This document shows positions 11,061 through 21,229 of a DNA stretch of 64,000 nucleotides, piece by piece. The translations under genes were made by a program, and so were the position numbers. This stretch comes from Aradus depressus (Eukaryota; Arthropoda; Insecta; Hemiptera; Aradidae), in NCBI GenBank assembly GCA_963662175.1, contig OY759220.1:45976136-46040135 (forward strand), written 5' to 3'. A model generated the notes under the pieces. The model did not search any database and had not been told where the DNA came from. It saw nothing but the letters and a program-made list of their open reading frames with translations. Position 1 is the stretch's first letter. Every line of letters starts with the position of its first letter.

Positions 11061-11619
11061 GTTCTGAATTTACATATATTAACTTTGGTGTTGATGTATC
11101 GTGTTCACAGATGCACAAACAAGGCAGATACGATTTTTTTATTTACTATTTATTTTTTACATTTTTGGAATAGAAAATGTTAAACCGATGAAAACTGAGC
11201 ATAGAATTTCTAACAGATTTCATAACTTCCCCTATACTCTAGGAAGGCCATTTAGTAGTCAGTAGACAGCGCTAGTTCATAGACAGAGCATAGTTCACTG
11301 CAGCTCCTGGTATGGAGATCCGGAGTAGGACGAGACAGCTATGGTCCAATCTGCATAGACTGACCGTTCTATGGTCCACTTCGAACGAACTGTGTCACTT
11401 GCGTATATATTGCCAAGAGTGTCCAACAACTTGGTATAATTCTCCAGCCATAAACTTATCGTAAATGTGTATACAGTTGGTCACTCGCCAAAACAGTTCG
11501 CATGGGATCAACATAAATGTCTGGGAGCACGCGAGAAGTGAGATGACGTTGTTAAAATGGTTTAGTTACAAAGGTGTTGAGAGGCGATACCCAGGAAGTT
11601 AGTCGTGTAACTACAATTT
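11061..11619. other. Unassigned stretch
   Basis: No gene was recognised. There are short internal echoes such as 'agacagcgctagttcatagacagagc', which suggest old local duplication. Confidence 0.4.
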
Positions 11620-11850
11620 ATGGTGGGGGCTATCTATAGTAGGAGGATGTCGTCGTGGGATGTCTATAACATAGACCTATATTATAGGTGCGTAGTCGTC
11701 GTGGGTTGTCTAGCCTGGTGGGGATGTCTTAAACGGGTGTAATCGTGGTCTGTCTACAGAAAGGGGTAGTCGTAGGATATCTATAGTTGGAAGTAGTCTT
11801 GTGGCATGTGTGGGGAGGTAGTCGTGGGGGACATGGTTGGATAGTTTAGG
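11620..11850 (+). repeat. Degenerate GT-rich tandem repeat
   Basis: Variants of 'ggtagtcgtgggatgtctat' recur about every 30-45 bp with substitutions and indels. It looks like an old minisatellite. Confidence 0.6.
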
Positions 11851-12044
11851 CTCGGCCTTTCGGGTGACCGAAAATATAATTAATCAATTGAATTTTAGAT
11901 AAGTAAGCGCTGATTTTATATTTGTACAACCAAAATGATGTTTTTGAGAATAAGTAATATTGAACAGAATGCAAGTCTGCATCATCAAGTCTTCCATAAA
12001 TTTACTTCCCCACCTTGCACTATTTCTAGTAACGTTAAGCCCTT

Positions 12045-12093
12045 CTCCTTGATTGAATAACTTCCCCTACACTTCGTACAGCTGGGGAAGAAA
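12045..12093 (-). repeat. Family A head hairpin
   Basis: ACTTCCCCTACACTTCGTAC followed by AGCTGGGGAAG is a clear example of the family A head hairpin. It directly abuts the 43-bp minisatellite. Confidence 0.75.
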
Positions 12094-12569
12094 ATATTTT
12101 GTAATAAATAAACTGCTAAAAAATTAACAACTGAAAATATTGTATAATAAATAAACTGCTAGAAAATTAACAACTGAAAATATTGTGTAGTAAATAAACT
12201 GCTAGAAAATTAACAAATGAAAATATTGTGTAATAAATAAACTGCTAGAAAATTAACAACTGAAAATATTGTATAATAAATAAACTGCTAGAAAATTAAC
12301 AACTGAAAATATTGTGTAATAAATAAACTGCTAGAAAATTAACATATGAAAATATTGTGTAATAAATAAACTGCTAGAAAATTAACAACTGAAAATATTG
12401 TATAATAAATAAACTGCTAGAAAATTAACAACTGAAAATATTGTGTAATAAATAAACTGCTAGAAAATTAACAACGGAAAATATTGTATGATAAATAAAC
12501 TGCTAGAAAATTACCAACTGAAAATATTGTGTAATAAATAAACTGCTAGAAAATTAACAACTGAAAATT
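12094..12569 (+). repeat. 43-bp minisatellite, 11 copies, with higher-order structure
   Basis: The unit contains AACTGCTAGAAAATTAACAA and ends TGTATAATAAATA or TGTGTAATAAATA. AACTGCT starts at 12111 and then exactly every 43 bp to 12541. Variants follow a three-unit rhythm: copies 1-3 and 4-6 run TGTATA, TGTGTA, then a unit with altered ATGA plus TGTGTA. This gives a 129-bp higher-order period, blurred in copies 7-11. Confidence 0.95.
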
Positions 12570-12815
12570 TCATGGATGGGAACAGATACATTTTATCTGT
12601 CTGAGTCTCAGCTGACCTGTTTCATTTTATTTATTCATTTTACCCTTAAAAATGTCTACGATGACACAAAAAGTATGTTTTCTCAGATTGGGTCTGATGA
12701 TGAGGACAATCACGAAATCCAGTTAGCTGAAACAATAAAATCTAAAGAGAGTTGAGACTACATCTGTGATGTAATCACTTCTCACTACATGGCCATCTTC
12801 TCATTTATACAATGT
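12570..12815 (+). repeat. Family D repeat (LINE-like 3' end)
   Basis: It contains CTGATGATGAGGACAATCACG ending in CACGAAATCC, an AATAAAATCT block and CACTTCTCACTACATGGCC. The same order occurs near 31.8 kb and partly near 24.9 kb and 60.2 kb (inverted). The preceding AAAATTTCATGGATGGGAAC is shared, inverted, with about 31690-31740. Confidence 0.6.
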
Positions 12816-13026
12816 TTTATGTTGGGGGTGTCCATGTTGCCCCTAATTTACGTTCCCTAATTATACATTAGGCGGCCCATTTATTTAACAAAATAGTTGG
12901 AGATTCCCAGGAGTTCTTGCATATTCTCTTGCTAATCTAAAAACTTTCTAAATAATTAATTCTGTATCCTTCCCCGTTAACAAAACTGTCTGGCTGGCTA
13001 CTTTCCAAAAAATGCCTTCAATACTT

Positions 13027-13115
13027 CACAGGCAGTGTACTTCCCCAGCCCGAAATAATCAACTAAGTTTTCGCTCTCCCCCTGAAACAAACCGATTTTG
13101 AAAAAATGAAGTGAA
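13027..13115 (-). repeat. Family A tail fragment
   Basis: GTGTACTTCCCCAGCCCG, then ATCAACTAAGTTTTCGCTCT, mark the tail end of a minus-oriented copy. Confidence 0.65.
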
Positions 13116-13702
13116 AACGTAGAGTTATTCATTTGTCAACATCTCTCGGACACACATCTTCTCATTCAGAAGTTGCCTTGTTTTTTCATATATTTTGACT
13201 GTTTCCTTAGACCTAAAGATAACATAACAATAAACTAAAAAATGGCAGCATTAAGAAAGGGCTAAAAGTGAGATTTTGAACCCAAACGTCTGCCTTAATG
13301 CTATTGAAAACAATTTGTGGAAGATCAAATGCATTTTTTCATCGACTTCCTTTTATTTATTTTGTGTACCTATAATACAAAAAAGTACTGGAATCGTGCG
13401 AAAAGCCGAGATAGATTTTCAGTGGAATTTAACTTTCAAGATTCTTTGAATACGTTTATGTGTGCATATGATTGGAACGCTAAGAGAGATCTAACTTAGA
13501 AACGATTGTAACTATGAACTTGACATTTGAAATTAATGTCATATGTATTAAATTAGATTTTGGCCGAAAAGGGCTTTAGAGTTGAAGAGCAAAGTCCCCC
13601 CCCCCCCCCCCCCCCCTCCTATTTTCATAGGTAATATTTTAAAATAATGTTTAAATTGTATCGCATAGCAACGACGCCCAATTATTTTCATGTATACAGT
13701 AA
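13116..13702. other. Unassigned stretch with poly-C tract
   Basis: No gene was recognised. A C-tract of about 20 nt starts near 13597. Short frames here lack any family signal. Confidence 0.4.
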
Positions 13703-14367
13703 GGCCAACCTCACATTAGGCAATTCCGAAGAGACGCGACTGATACTCAAGTATCTTGAGGGTATCTTAGAAGTCACTTCCTATGTTGAGTGGTGGGGAG
13801 ACACAAACGACGCCACTCCCAGGAGACGCTTATCCTACCCGTATCCTACCAGTCTCACGCGGCCTGCTAGGAAGGTCGCCCGTCTCTTGAGTCTCCTGCG
13901 TCGCCTCGCAATGGCTAGTGAACACACTCTTCTGCACTCACACATTCCCGTATTGGTGTGTTCCTCTGTCTTATGGATGGAGAAACAATGCCAATCAAGT
14001 GTAGGAATGATTCTTTCGTCATTCGATAGAATGCTACGAACTTGGAATCCGACTTTAGCACCAACAAATAGTTAACATTCCTTTCGATGTAAGGATGGCG
14101 CCATAATCTTCGGATTTTCTTTTTTCTATAATAATAATAATAAGACACAACGACATCTTCATCACTTGAAGAATCTTCACTTGACATGGTGAACAACTCA
14201 GCTTCTCGCCATGGCTAGATGGAGACTGAAGAGATCCTTGTCGCTGCACAGTATCCTCAGTGTGAGGAGAAAAGTTGCCTACGGGTATCATACCCACAGG
14301 CAACTCAAATGGCTGATACTTCAGTATCAGTCGCGTCGCTTCGGAATTGCCTAATGTGAGGTTGGCC
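13703..14367 (-). mobile_element. PIF/Harbinger deletion derivative
   Basis: Terminal inverted repeats of about 50 bp start GGCCAACCTCACATTAGGCA at the left and match the right end at 14318-14367 with about two mismatches. The flanking triplets are TAA (13700-13702) and TGA (14368-14370), compatible with a mutated 3-bp Harbinger target duplication. Inside, a minus-strand frame encodes the N-terminus of a Harbinger-type transposase and is then cut off. Confidence 0.82.
13915..14196 (-). pseudogene. Harbinger transposase N-terminus (truncated)
   Basis: After an acidic Ser/Asp start and a run of five tyrosines, the frame reads RRLWRHPYIERN, then FYRMTKESFLHLIGIVSPSI and RQRNTPIREC. This is the standard N-terminal region of PIF/Harbinger (HARBI1-like) transposases, which precedes the DDE domain. 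Two in-frame starts occur a few codons apart. The frame ends soon after VSAEECVH, where intact relatives would continue into a helix-turn-helix and the catalytic domain, so the catalytic part is deleted. Confidence 0.78.
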
Positions 14368-14883
14368 TGAGTAACGCCAGGAGAGTGATCTGTATGTACG
14401 TATAAAAAGCCCCGTTATTAAGTGAGTATTTGGCAGAATGTGTGAAAGCTGCGGCTGTCTTCTGTTTAGGAAGTGAGAGTAGAACGGGCTAATGTGTTCA
14501 AGGAAACGAGCCCCCGGCTACAATATGATTTCTACCTTCCTAAAGAGACAAGAGCTACCTGTATACGATTAGTTCCAGAGCTGACTGGTCTGTACATGGA
14601 GTGTCTGTAGGGGCAGTAGGAGAGGCTTTCTGCAGGCTAAATGCAGCATATCTAATCTGGATAGAAGAACTGCCTTTAACACTTGAACAAACTGGAACTT
14701 GTTGATAAACCTACTCAAAAAAAAAAACAGATGAAGTTAATTTTTTTAAACTATTTTTCAGATTTGAAAAAAGACAACTCAGAAAAGAAGTAAAATTTGA
14801 TAGTTATCAATATCGATGTTTTTCTTAATATTTCATGGTAAATTCATGCACTATTTTTTAATAGTATGATTTTTACTATACAG
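14368..14883. other. Unassigned stretch, moderately GC-rich
   Basis: A TATAAAAAG sequence at about 14401 resembles a TATA box, and the next 200 bp have higher GC than the surroundings. No reading frame or exon could be supported. Confidence 0.35.
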
Positions 14884-15250
14884 GGTGGCCCAGATAAGCG
14901 GGCCACAAGTTAAATGACTCCTAAACGGTTAGAGATATGAAAATTGTGCATAGGACTAAAGTTGTAGCACTCGCCGAGAGCTATAATATGGCGTCCTTCA
15001 AAAGACAAAATGACCTTTTTAATGGCTCAAACAGCCCTTCGAAGGGCGGGATTCTCTTTTGACCCTTAAGTTTCATTACATTTTATTAAAGTACTAAAAA
15101 AACAAGGAAGAACTGTTCAAACAGATTTTTGATACGTCAGTTCTCGGAAAAAAACGTTTAGAGTTGCACGTTTTTCTTATTCTGAAGTTATTAAATTTCA
15201 ACAAACAAAGAAAAACGTGCAACTTTAAACGGTTTTTTTCCCGGTTAATA
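14884..15250. repeat. Repeat with CAGGGTGGCCC end and internal hairpin
   Basis: TA|CAGGGTGGCCCAGATAAGC at the left resembles a terminus common among insect transposons. No matching right terminus was found. Within it, 15146-15178 (AACGTTTAGAGTTGCACG) is repeated inverted at 15209-15243, making a hairpin of about 33-bp arms. Confidence 0.5.
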
Positions 15251-15257
15251 TTTTTTG

Positions 15258-15800
15258 TTAGATTATTAATGGAACTAGCAATACAGTTTGAGATAAATAA
15301 TTTAATTCATCTATTATTTTAGAGTAAATCTTATCACTAGAGAAAATTTTAATATCATCAGAAAAATTTAACTGAAAGAAAATATTATGCAACTTGCGAG
15401 CGAAATTCTGGGGTAAACATGCAATGGATATAGTATATAAAGCTGATGATTGATACAGAGCTGAATGTGATCCTAACGGATTGCCTGTTATAAAATCATC
15501 TTGATATAAACATAATGGGAAAACAACTTCATCATCAGAAAAAGTTTTTTTTTCCAATTTCCATATTATACCAGTAGATATTTATAAGTTCTATCAAAAC
15601 ATTCGGAATTTCAAAAAAAGCTTTTAAAATATTTCTTAAAGGTATAAATTGAGCATAATTACTAATTATTTCTAATTTCGCTCTTCAGTGCATCCTGAAA
15701 AAGGTTCAACAGGTTCAATATAATAAACTAAATCTTTCAATTTTTTTATGCGCTTATGCTCTGTTTTCATATCTGAAAAAAATATTCTGTAATTCATTAA
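15258..15800 (-). pseudogene. Fragment of transposon-linked 'DDF-NPLGS' protein family
   Basis: The frame at 15258-15557 reads LYQDDFITGNPLGSHSALYQ, then SIACLPQNF and IDELNYL. This pattern (a DDF/DEF, NPLGS, then CLPP and a late ID-E-x-N) belongs to a large uncharacterised family that I associate with DNA transposons in insects, cnidarians and fish. Upstream on the same strand another frame reads QFIPLRNILKAFFEIPNV, which is the block expected just before it, and a third reads KLKDLVYYIEPVEPFSG. The three blocks are in order but in different frames, so the copy is broken by at least two frameshifts. The transposon superfamily was not determined. Confidence 0.6.
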
Positions 15801-16443
15801 ACCCTTCTTCGATATTTGTCATTCGAATTGACACTAATTGCTTTTAAATAGTTGATATATGTACTATTGACAAATGTATGAAAATAATTAATTATTCTTT
15901 GAATTTGAAATTAACCAGATCGCTAACGGTCACAAATTCCGAACAATGAACACTGTTTCAACTCTCCTTAATATCGATAATACACATTTTCAGTTCTTTG
16001 TCTTGTAACTGTTAAATATTGAGTAAGACATTGTAATGGAAAATCACGTATTTCTATTCGATTTTTAAATCAATTTAAGTAATTTCAAATACAGTAAAAA
16101 TGAATAATCCAAAAACTTGGAAAGAAAACTCACTTGAAGTGAAAAACGCTTCCCTTTTCTTAAAAAAGATAAAACGTGGGCCTCTTATTGGTATTAAGAC
16201 TCTGTTTCTTTCGGTGAAGACAAGAAAGTGTCTTTATCGACCTCGTGTTCTATAAATATAAATACTCAGTAATGCTTTGGCTTGCAAGAGATAAAAAAGG
16301 TGACGAAAGAGCCAAAATTCCCGCCTCTACTAGGCGGGAAAGAGGAAGTGGTTTCAGATGTTCGCCACTTCGCGCGCTACCGGCAACATTGACATGACAT
16401 GTTACTAATACGAGGTGTTCTTGTGACTACATTACATAGTTAG
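15801..16443. other. Unassigned stretch
   Basis: No gene was recognised. A small hairpin with stem CCCGCCT/AGGCGGG lies at 16320-16338. It is followed by CpG-containing sequence (TTCGCGCGCTACCGG). Confidence 0.4.
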
Positions 16444-17431
16444 AGTAGTAATAATATTAGTAACGCTCTTAGTTCAACCGCCATACTGTTTGTTCAACTG
16501 TTTTTTAGGTCTCATAACACCCTTTCGATCAACATAAGATTGCCCAGCTGCTCATTTCTGTTTTCGTTCGTTCTTCTTCCACTGGCTTGGATCAGCAAAT
16601 CCTTTTCGTTTCCGTAGACGTATTGTTGGAACAACAACAAAGTACTGGGTTCAGACTGGCAAAATAATATTAGTTTAGCTTTGGTTGATGATGACATATT
16701 TGGCCAAGCTTGTGACGAAGCCACAGGTACATCTGGCAATGTGAAGACATCTTTAAGTGGTTATATGTCTGTGAGATCTGAAAATTGTTAAATAATACTT
16801 ATTATAAAACTCATAATAGTAATTACCTACATTTCTCCACAACTTAATTTATCATCACTCTTTCATGAAATCTAAGTTGGAACAATTAGACTGTAACTCA
16901 CCATCTGCTGTTGGTTCACTTGATCCGCTGTCAGGATTAGGATCATAATCTTCATCTTTGGCTTCATGATCGTCGGAATTTTCAGATTTAGCTAGTTCCA
17001 TATTAATTTTTGTGTTAGTAACAGAAGCGGACAGTTCACCTATCATAGCAATAGTATTATAATTATCCAAGTTATTTTTTCAAAAGTATTTAAATTTTTG
17101 TTTTTACCAATAAAATGAAAAGCTTACCACGTTCGTTTGCATTGGCTTGAGCTATCGATACACATGTCACTGTACCATCCTCACTAATTTCACAATCGTA
17201 AACAACGATCTCTTTCGATGTTCCTGAATTATTTTCTACATCATTCAAAATGAAGAAGAATTAAAAAATATTCTTTACAAATATAACACCGAGTTTGGCG
17301 GCTTTGATCACAGGTTGTAATACGAACTCACCTCCAGCCACGTCCTGACCCACGTTTCTTATCGACAAAACACTCTCCTCCCTTTACAATTCTTCAAGCC
17401 ATATTTTCCAATCTTCTGGATTACAACTCAT
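16444..17431 (-). pseudogene. Four-exon decayed gene of uncharacterised 'PSxWKKN' family
   Basis: Exons can be laid out as 17332-17431 (from ATG at 17431), 17128-17235, 16902-17039 and about 16444-16777. Donors are GTGAGT, GTAAGC and GTGAGT; acceptors end GATGTAG, ATGATAG and TTTTCAG. All three introns (96, 88 and 124 bp) are in phase 1, so the frame carries through. Exon 1 has EDWKIWLEEL, exon 2 IVVYDCEISEDGTVT, exon 3 an acidic DYDPNPDSGSSE, and exon 4 RKRKGFADPSQWKKN with AAGQSYVDRKG. I know this order from a large uncharacterised, repetitive insect family. Breaks: TAA in exon 1, TAA and a frameshift in exon 4, and TGA after WKKNERKQK. Function is unknown; the basic block suggests nucleic-acid binding, which is an inference. 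Confidence 0.72.
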
Positions 17432-18344
17432 TTCTAAAGCAAAATACAACAGAATTGTGCACAAGCAGAAAGGATGATAAATTATGATGATGATACAATA
17501 ACTTACTTATTTAAAATTCCGGTGAGGAACAACGAGCATTCACACTATTCAACACAAAAGTTAACTTCCAAGAATAATTTTTTTCTACAAAATGAAACAA
17601 GAAATACGTTTAAAAATGATAATAAAGTTTAATCAATAAAGAAGTCACCGACCACTGAAAACTGCGTCATTTGTTATCACTTAGGTACCATTCAACATGG
17701 AAGGTTAAACATCATAAGAAGGTTAAACATCTAATAGAAATTCTTTTTTTTATTTCACTGCTTAAAACATTTAAAAAATAGAATAAAATAATGAAACAAA
17801 AAATAGATATCAATGGACATTGCACATTTCAGCTCGTGCTTGCATTTGAGTATGTACTGGACATTGTGCGCACCAACTAAACTTGATTGCAGAGACGTTA
17901 TTTACTCCCTTTTTAATCACAATCTGTACTAGGAACCATTGTGCTCTTGATTCTGTTTTTGGTAACGATTTCAGTGTTGCCAATTCTCCAAAAATGGACA
18001 TAGTACATCTGTGCTTTTAGGTATCGATATATACTATTTCTTATTTTACTATTGTCCATAGTAAAGCCAACTACTCTGAAGTATTTCAACTATTTTTTTT
18101 TTTTCATTTTACAGTAAATTTAACTAAAATAATAATCGTTGCAATTATTTCAGTTTTTGCTGACGAAAATTGTTGTAGTTACCACTGACTTTTTCTCAGT
18201 TTATGTTGTGTGCTCTTCGGCCTCTATTACATCCCCAGCAGTACGACGTACAGATGAAGTTATGTCATCAAGTTTTCACAAAAATGTATATTATATTTTT
18301 ATGTTTTCCTGACCAAAAAATAAAGAAAAAAAACGTCAGCGAAT
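17432..18344. other. Unassigned stretch
   Basis: AT-rich. A 63-codon minus-strand frame at 17810-18001 contains several cysteines (CAQCPVHTQ) but matches no family I know and has no splice context I can support. A run of T lies near 18091. Confidence 0.4.
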
Positions 18345-19060
18345 GACGAAACTGAAGAAGAAACATAGAATGTATGTGGTCTATTGGACACCGGAACTTT
18401 ATATTTTCCGAAAAACAGCGATAACGGTAGACAGGCTTCAACCATAAGTTAAGTTAAACAACATTTTTTTGGTTGATCTTAACTAAAAATGCCGAAGAAA
18501 AAAGAGATAATATAAGTGAAAAAAACAATAATACAGCAGTGTCAGTTGAGAGACTTCAACCAGATATGATTTCAAACAACTAATGAGATCGAAGAGAGCG
18601 TAAACTGTGTGAGTCGCAGTGTAGCCTCAAATTTAGTGGTCAAGGAGGGAACCTCAATGGTGCAAAAACAGAAGAGATCAAAAGTTTAGAGGGAGAGCGG
18701 AAACATATGTGTAAGTCGTAGTGTAGCCTGTGTAATATCAAATTCAGATATCGAAGGACCTTCAAAAGCGCGAAAATTGAAGATATGGTGAAAAAAATAA
18801 GATCAAAGATTTAGGGGGAAAGCGGAAACATACGTGTGAGCGCTAAAATCATTATAAAGAACCGATTCCACAAGGATCATCTATAATCTATATTTCTGGC
18901 AGTCATCTTATCATTATATCTGTTTGAAGGCTGTCTACAGACTGGCCTGTAGGCTCTAGTAATGTGGTTTTCAGAAAATGTAAGTGATCCGTGTCAAAAG
19001 GCCCAGCTATATTCTATATTTCTTCTTCGGCTATTTTAGTTAGTTCCAACCAAAATATAG
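18345..19060. repeat. Family B composite repeat with inverted flanks
   Basis: The flanks are inverted relative to each other: 'gaagaagaaacatagaatgt ... ggcttcaacc' at about 18350-18445 and its counterpart at about 18925-19040. Between them (18540-18850) are tandem-like units of about 110-130 bp ending GGGAGAGCGGAAACATA and GTAGCCT. The same modules occur at 19905-20230 and 23385-24840. Confidence 0.65.
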
Positions 19061-19089
19061 ATTATAGGTAGTCTTGTGGTATCGATTCC

Positions 19090-19740
19090 TTAATAATATA
19101 TTTGTAATAATTCACCTGATACATTAGTCAACAAGTTTATGTTGTCCCCGTGAAGAGTTACTTCTACCTCAGACCGTAGAAGATTGGCTGAAATACGGTT
19201 CATATCATTCTCTTCATCTCCACTGTCTTCGTCTGTGATGTTGCCATCCGTTGGAGGAAAAAGAGTAATATCCACATCGTCTATATCTGTTCCATTTTCA
19301 AGTAATTTAATTATATGATCCAGGGGTACTCTGGAAAATAAAGAAAAAAAAAAACTGAAATGCTGAGTAGCTGAGGATGGGGCTACATGTATGAGATATA
19401 GTGTATGTTGAAATGTAGATAAACAGATACAAGCAATTTAACAATCTCAAAATTACATCAATTTAAAAAACAAATGCAAGCAAGTATTACTATCATACAA
19501 TGATAATCACATTTTGTCAAAATGCAGTCACAACACGAAAAAAAATATCATACTAAAGTGAAGTGGATGACGACTGCCGTACTGCCCATAGTCACCTACA
19601 GGTGACATGCATTATTCATACCAATAGTATATACAAATAAACATTCTAACATTCATGCAAACCATTTATTTCGACAGTCTAACATTCCAACAGGTACATA
19701 AAGTATTATTTATGTAATCAACTTACCGTTTTGTTGTCAT
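19090..19740 (-). CDS. piggyBac-like N-terminus, two exons (gene fragment)
   Basis: Exon 1 (19727-19740) encodes only MTTK plus two bases of Arg, followed by the donor GTAAGT. Exon 2 begins at 19330 after TTTTCCAG. The joined frame reads MTTKRVPLDHIIKLLENG, then IDDVDITLFPPTDGNITDED and NRISANLLRSEVEVTL. The acidic 'DxDIxxxPP...SDEDSGDE' stretch followed by 'LxAEVxL' is the usual start of piggyBac transposases and PGBD-type proteins. The frame either stops near 19092 or splices from a weak GTGAAT donor at 19111-19115. No DDE domain follows in the next 2 kb, so this is a remnant or the first exons of a gene interrupted by repeats. Transcription has not been shown. Confidence 0.55.
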
Positions 19741-19904
19741 GTTGATGAAAATATAACACAACTCGCACATGTGCTCAGTGAACAGCAAGTTATCAGGTTG
19801 TCAAGGTTAACTTGCCGCCCGTAGAAGTCACAACGGGGTGTCACAATTATTTACACGTTTCTGTAGTACTAAACGAGCCACGAGAATGTGCAGCGGTCGC
19901 ATTG

Positions 19905-20230
19905 GGGTTGTTCCTGAATTACGTTTCCGCTCTCCCTCTAAATCTTAACTTTCTATTTATTGGATCATTAACGTCAGTTTTTGCTCTTTTGGAGGTCCAT
20001 GGATCTCTGAATTTAGAAATGCTACACCATAACTCACGCATAAGTTTCCGCTCTCCCTCTAAATCTTCTATCTCTTTTTTTCTCTTTCTCTTTTAAGGGT
20101 TCTTCTATCTCTAAATTGAGGCTACACTGCGACACATAAGTTTCCTCTCTCTCTTTATATTTTTGATCTCATTATTTTCTGGACCCTTAAATTCTATTTT
20201 TACTCTTTTGAGGGTAGTTTATAAGGAAAG
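19905..20230 (-). repeat. Family B repeat units
   Basis: Three spaced occurrences of 'gtttcc(g/t)ctctcc' type blocks, with ACGTCAGTTTTTGCTCTTTT and GAGGCTACACTG, read as the reverse complement of the family B units at 18.6 kb. Confidence 0.65.
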
Positions 20231-20344
20231 AGTGGTTCCTATGTACTCATTTTCATACGAAATTTGTTATAAGGATTGAAGTGATCCTGGGTAAGACATC
20301 TATTAAATTTCAACAAAAGTGTTCAAAGAGAAGAAGGGCATAGA

Positions 20345-20410
20345 GGGAGAGCAGAAACTTGGTTGATTACACACTATTTGAGCTGGGGAAGAAGTATCTC
20401 GCAGGTGATT
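20345..20410 (+). repeat. Family A tail fragment
   Basis: AGAGGGAGAGCAGAAACTTG, then GAGCTGGGGAAGAAGTATC and GGTGATTCATCGCC, form a short tail piece. Confidence 0.55.
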
Positions 20411-20719
20411 CATCGCCTGATTGTTATTTATTTTTTATTTTAGAATAAGTCTTTGTCTGAAATTCACAGAAAAACTTCAGGATAAGCATGGCCTAAACTA
20501 AAATACCAGTTATGCCAACCGGAAAGTCACGATCCTTCTTGTATTTCGGTAGACCTATAGTATAAGAAAGTATTGTAATCGAGCAAAAATCCGAAATCGA
20601 GTTTTCAACGGATTTACCCGTTTCAGGGTCTCCTAAATACGTCTTGATCACTTTCATGATGATGTCTTTATGTTTGTCTGAGATGGAAAGTTGTGTGCGC
20701 TCTAACCCAGAAACAATTG

Positions 20720-20724
<5 letters not shown>

Positions 20725-20789
<65 letters not shown>

Positions 20790-21229
20790 TTGGTTTTAAA
20801 AGGGTGCGCCTTGCGTTGCAGCAACATCACCCAGTCTACGTTTAGGCAAAGCTCGGGATCATTACATTGCCTGTTTCTGCTCCCGCCAGGAGCCGACGAA
20901 TCGGCAGAACATCGGGTAGTCAGTTTCCGTCACCATCTGCCGTAGATCTAGTCCCAAATACGATCTTGTCCCATGAATCAACTCCACCCTAGCTTGGTCG
21001 TACAGCGGGCATTCGAGGACCACATGTTCTGCAGTCTCGATACCGCCGCACGAACAGTTCGGGGTGTTCTTCCTGTGAAAGAAGAACATCTTGGAGTTGA
21101 AATCACCATGACCTGATAATATTTGAGACGTCCAGTGATTAGGCTGTACCCATGTTGAGTCAAGGCATACCCGGACGTCCGGGAAGTATGCGTACGTCGT
21201 TCGGCCATCCGGGCATCGTGACCAACGTT
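20725..21229 (-). mobile_element. R1-like LINE copy 2, 5'-truncated, 64-nt poly-A tail
   Basis: It is flanked by a perfect 15-bp target duplication, GAAACAATTGTAGCT, at 20710-20724 and 21230-21244. The plus-strand T run to 20787 is the poly-A tail, 64 nt counting the shared base. The coding end (20862-21229) matches the C-terminal domain of the 8-kb copy but differs at many residues, so it is a related subfamily. The long uninterrupted tail and perfect duplication suggest recent insertion. Confidence 0.95.
20862..21229 (-). pseudogene. LINE ORF2 C-terminal fragment (copy 2)
   Basis: This open frame runs from the truncation point to its natural stop with no breaks. It includes HWTSQILSGHGDFNSKMFF and the C-x-C-x7-H-x4-C motif (NCSCGGIETAEHVVLECP). 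A few N-terminal residues of the open frame come from flanking sequence. It is dead on arrival because it lacks the reverse transcriptase and a promoter. Confidence 0.88.

Noticed and set aside
12094..12569. Regular direct repeats resembling a CRISPR array
   Set aside because: The 43-bp units abut without unique spacers, there are no cas genes, and the sequence context is eukaryotic.
14401..14409. TATAAAAAG as a promoter
   Set aside because: A single TATA-like word in AT-rich DNA without a downstream exon is not evidence of a gene.
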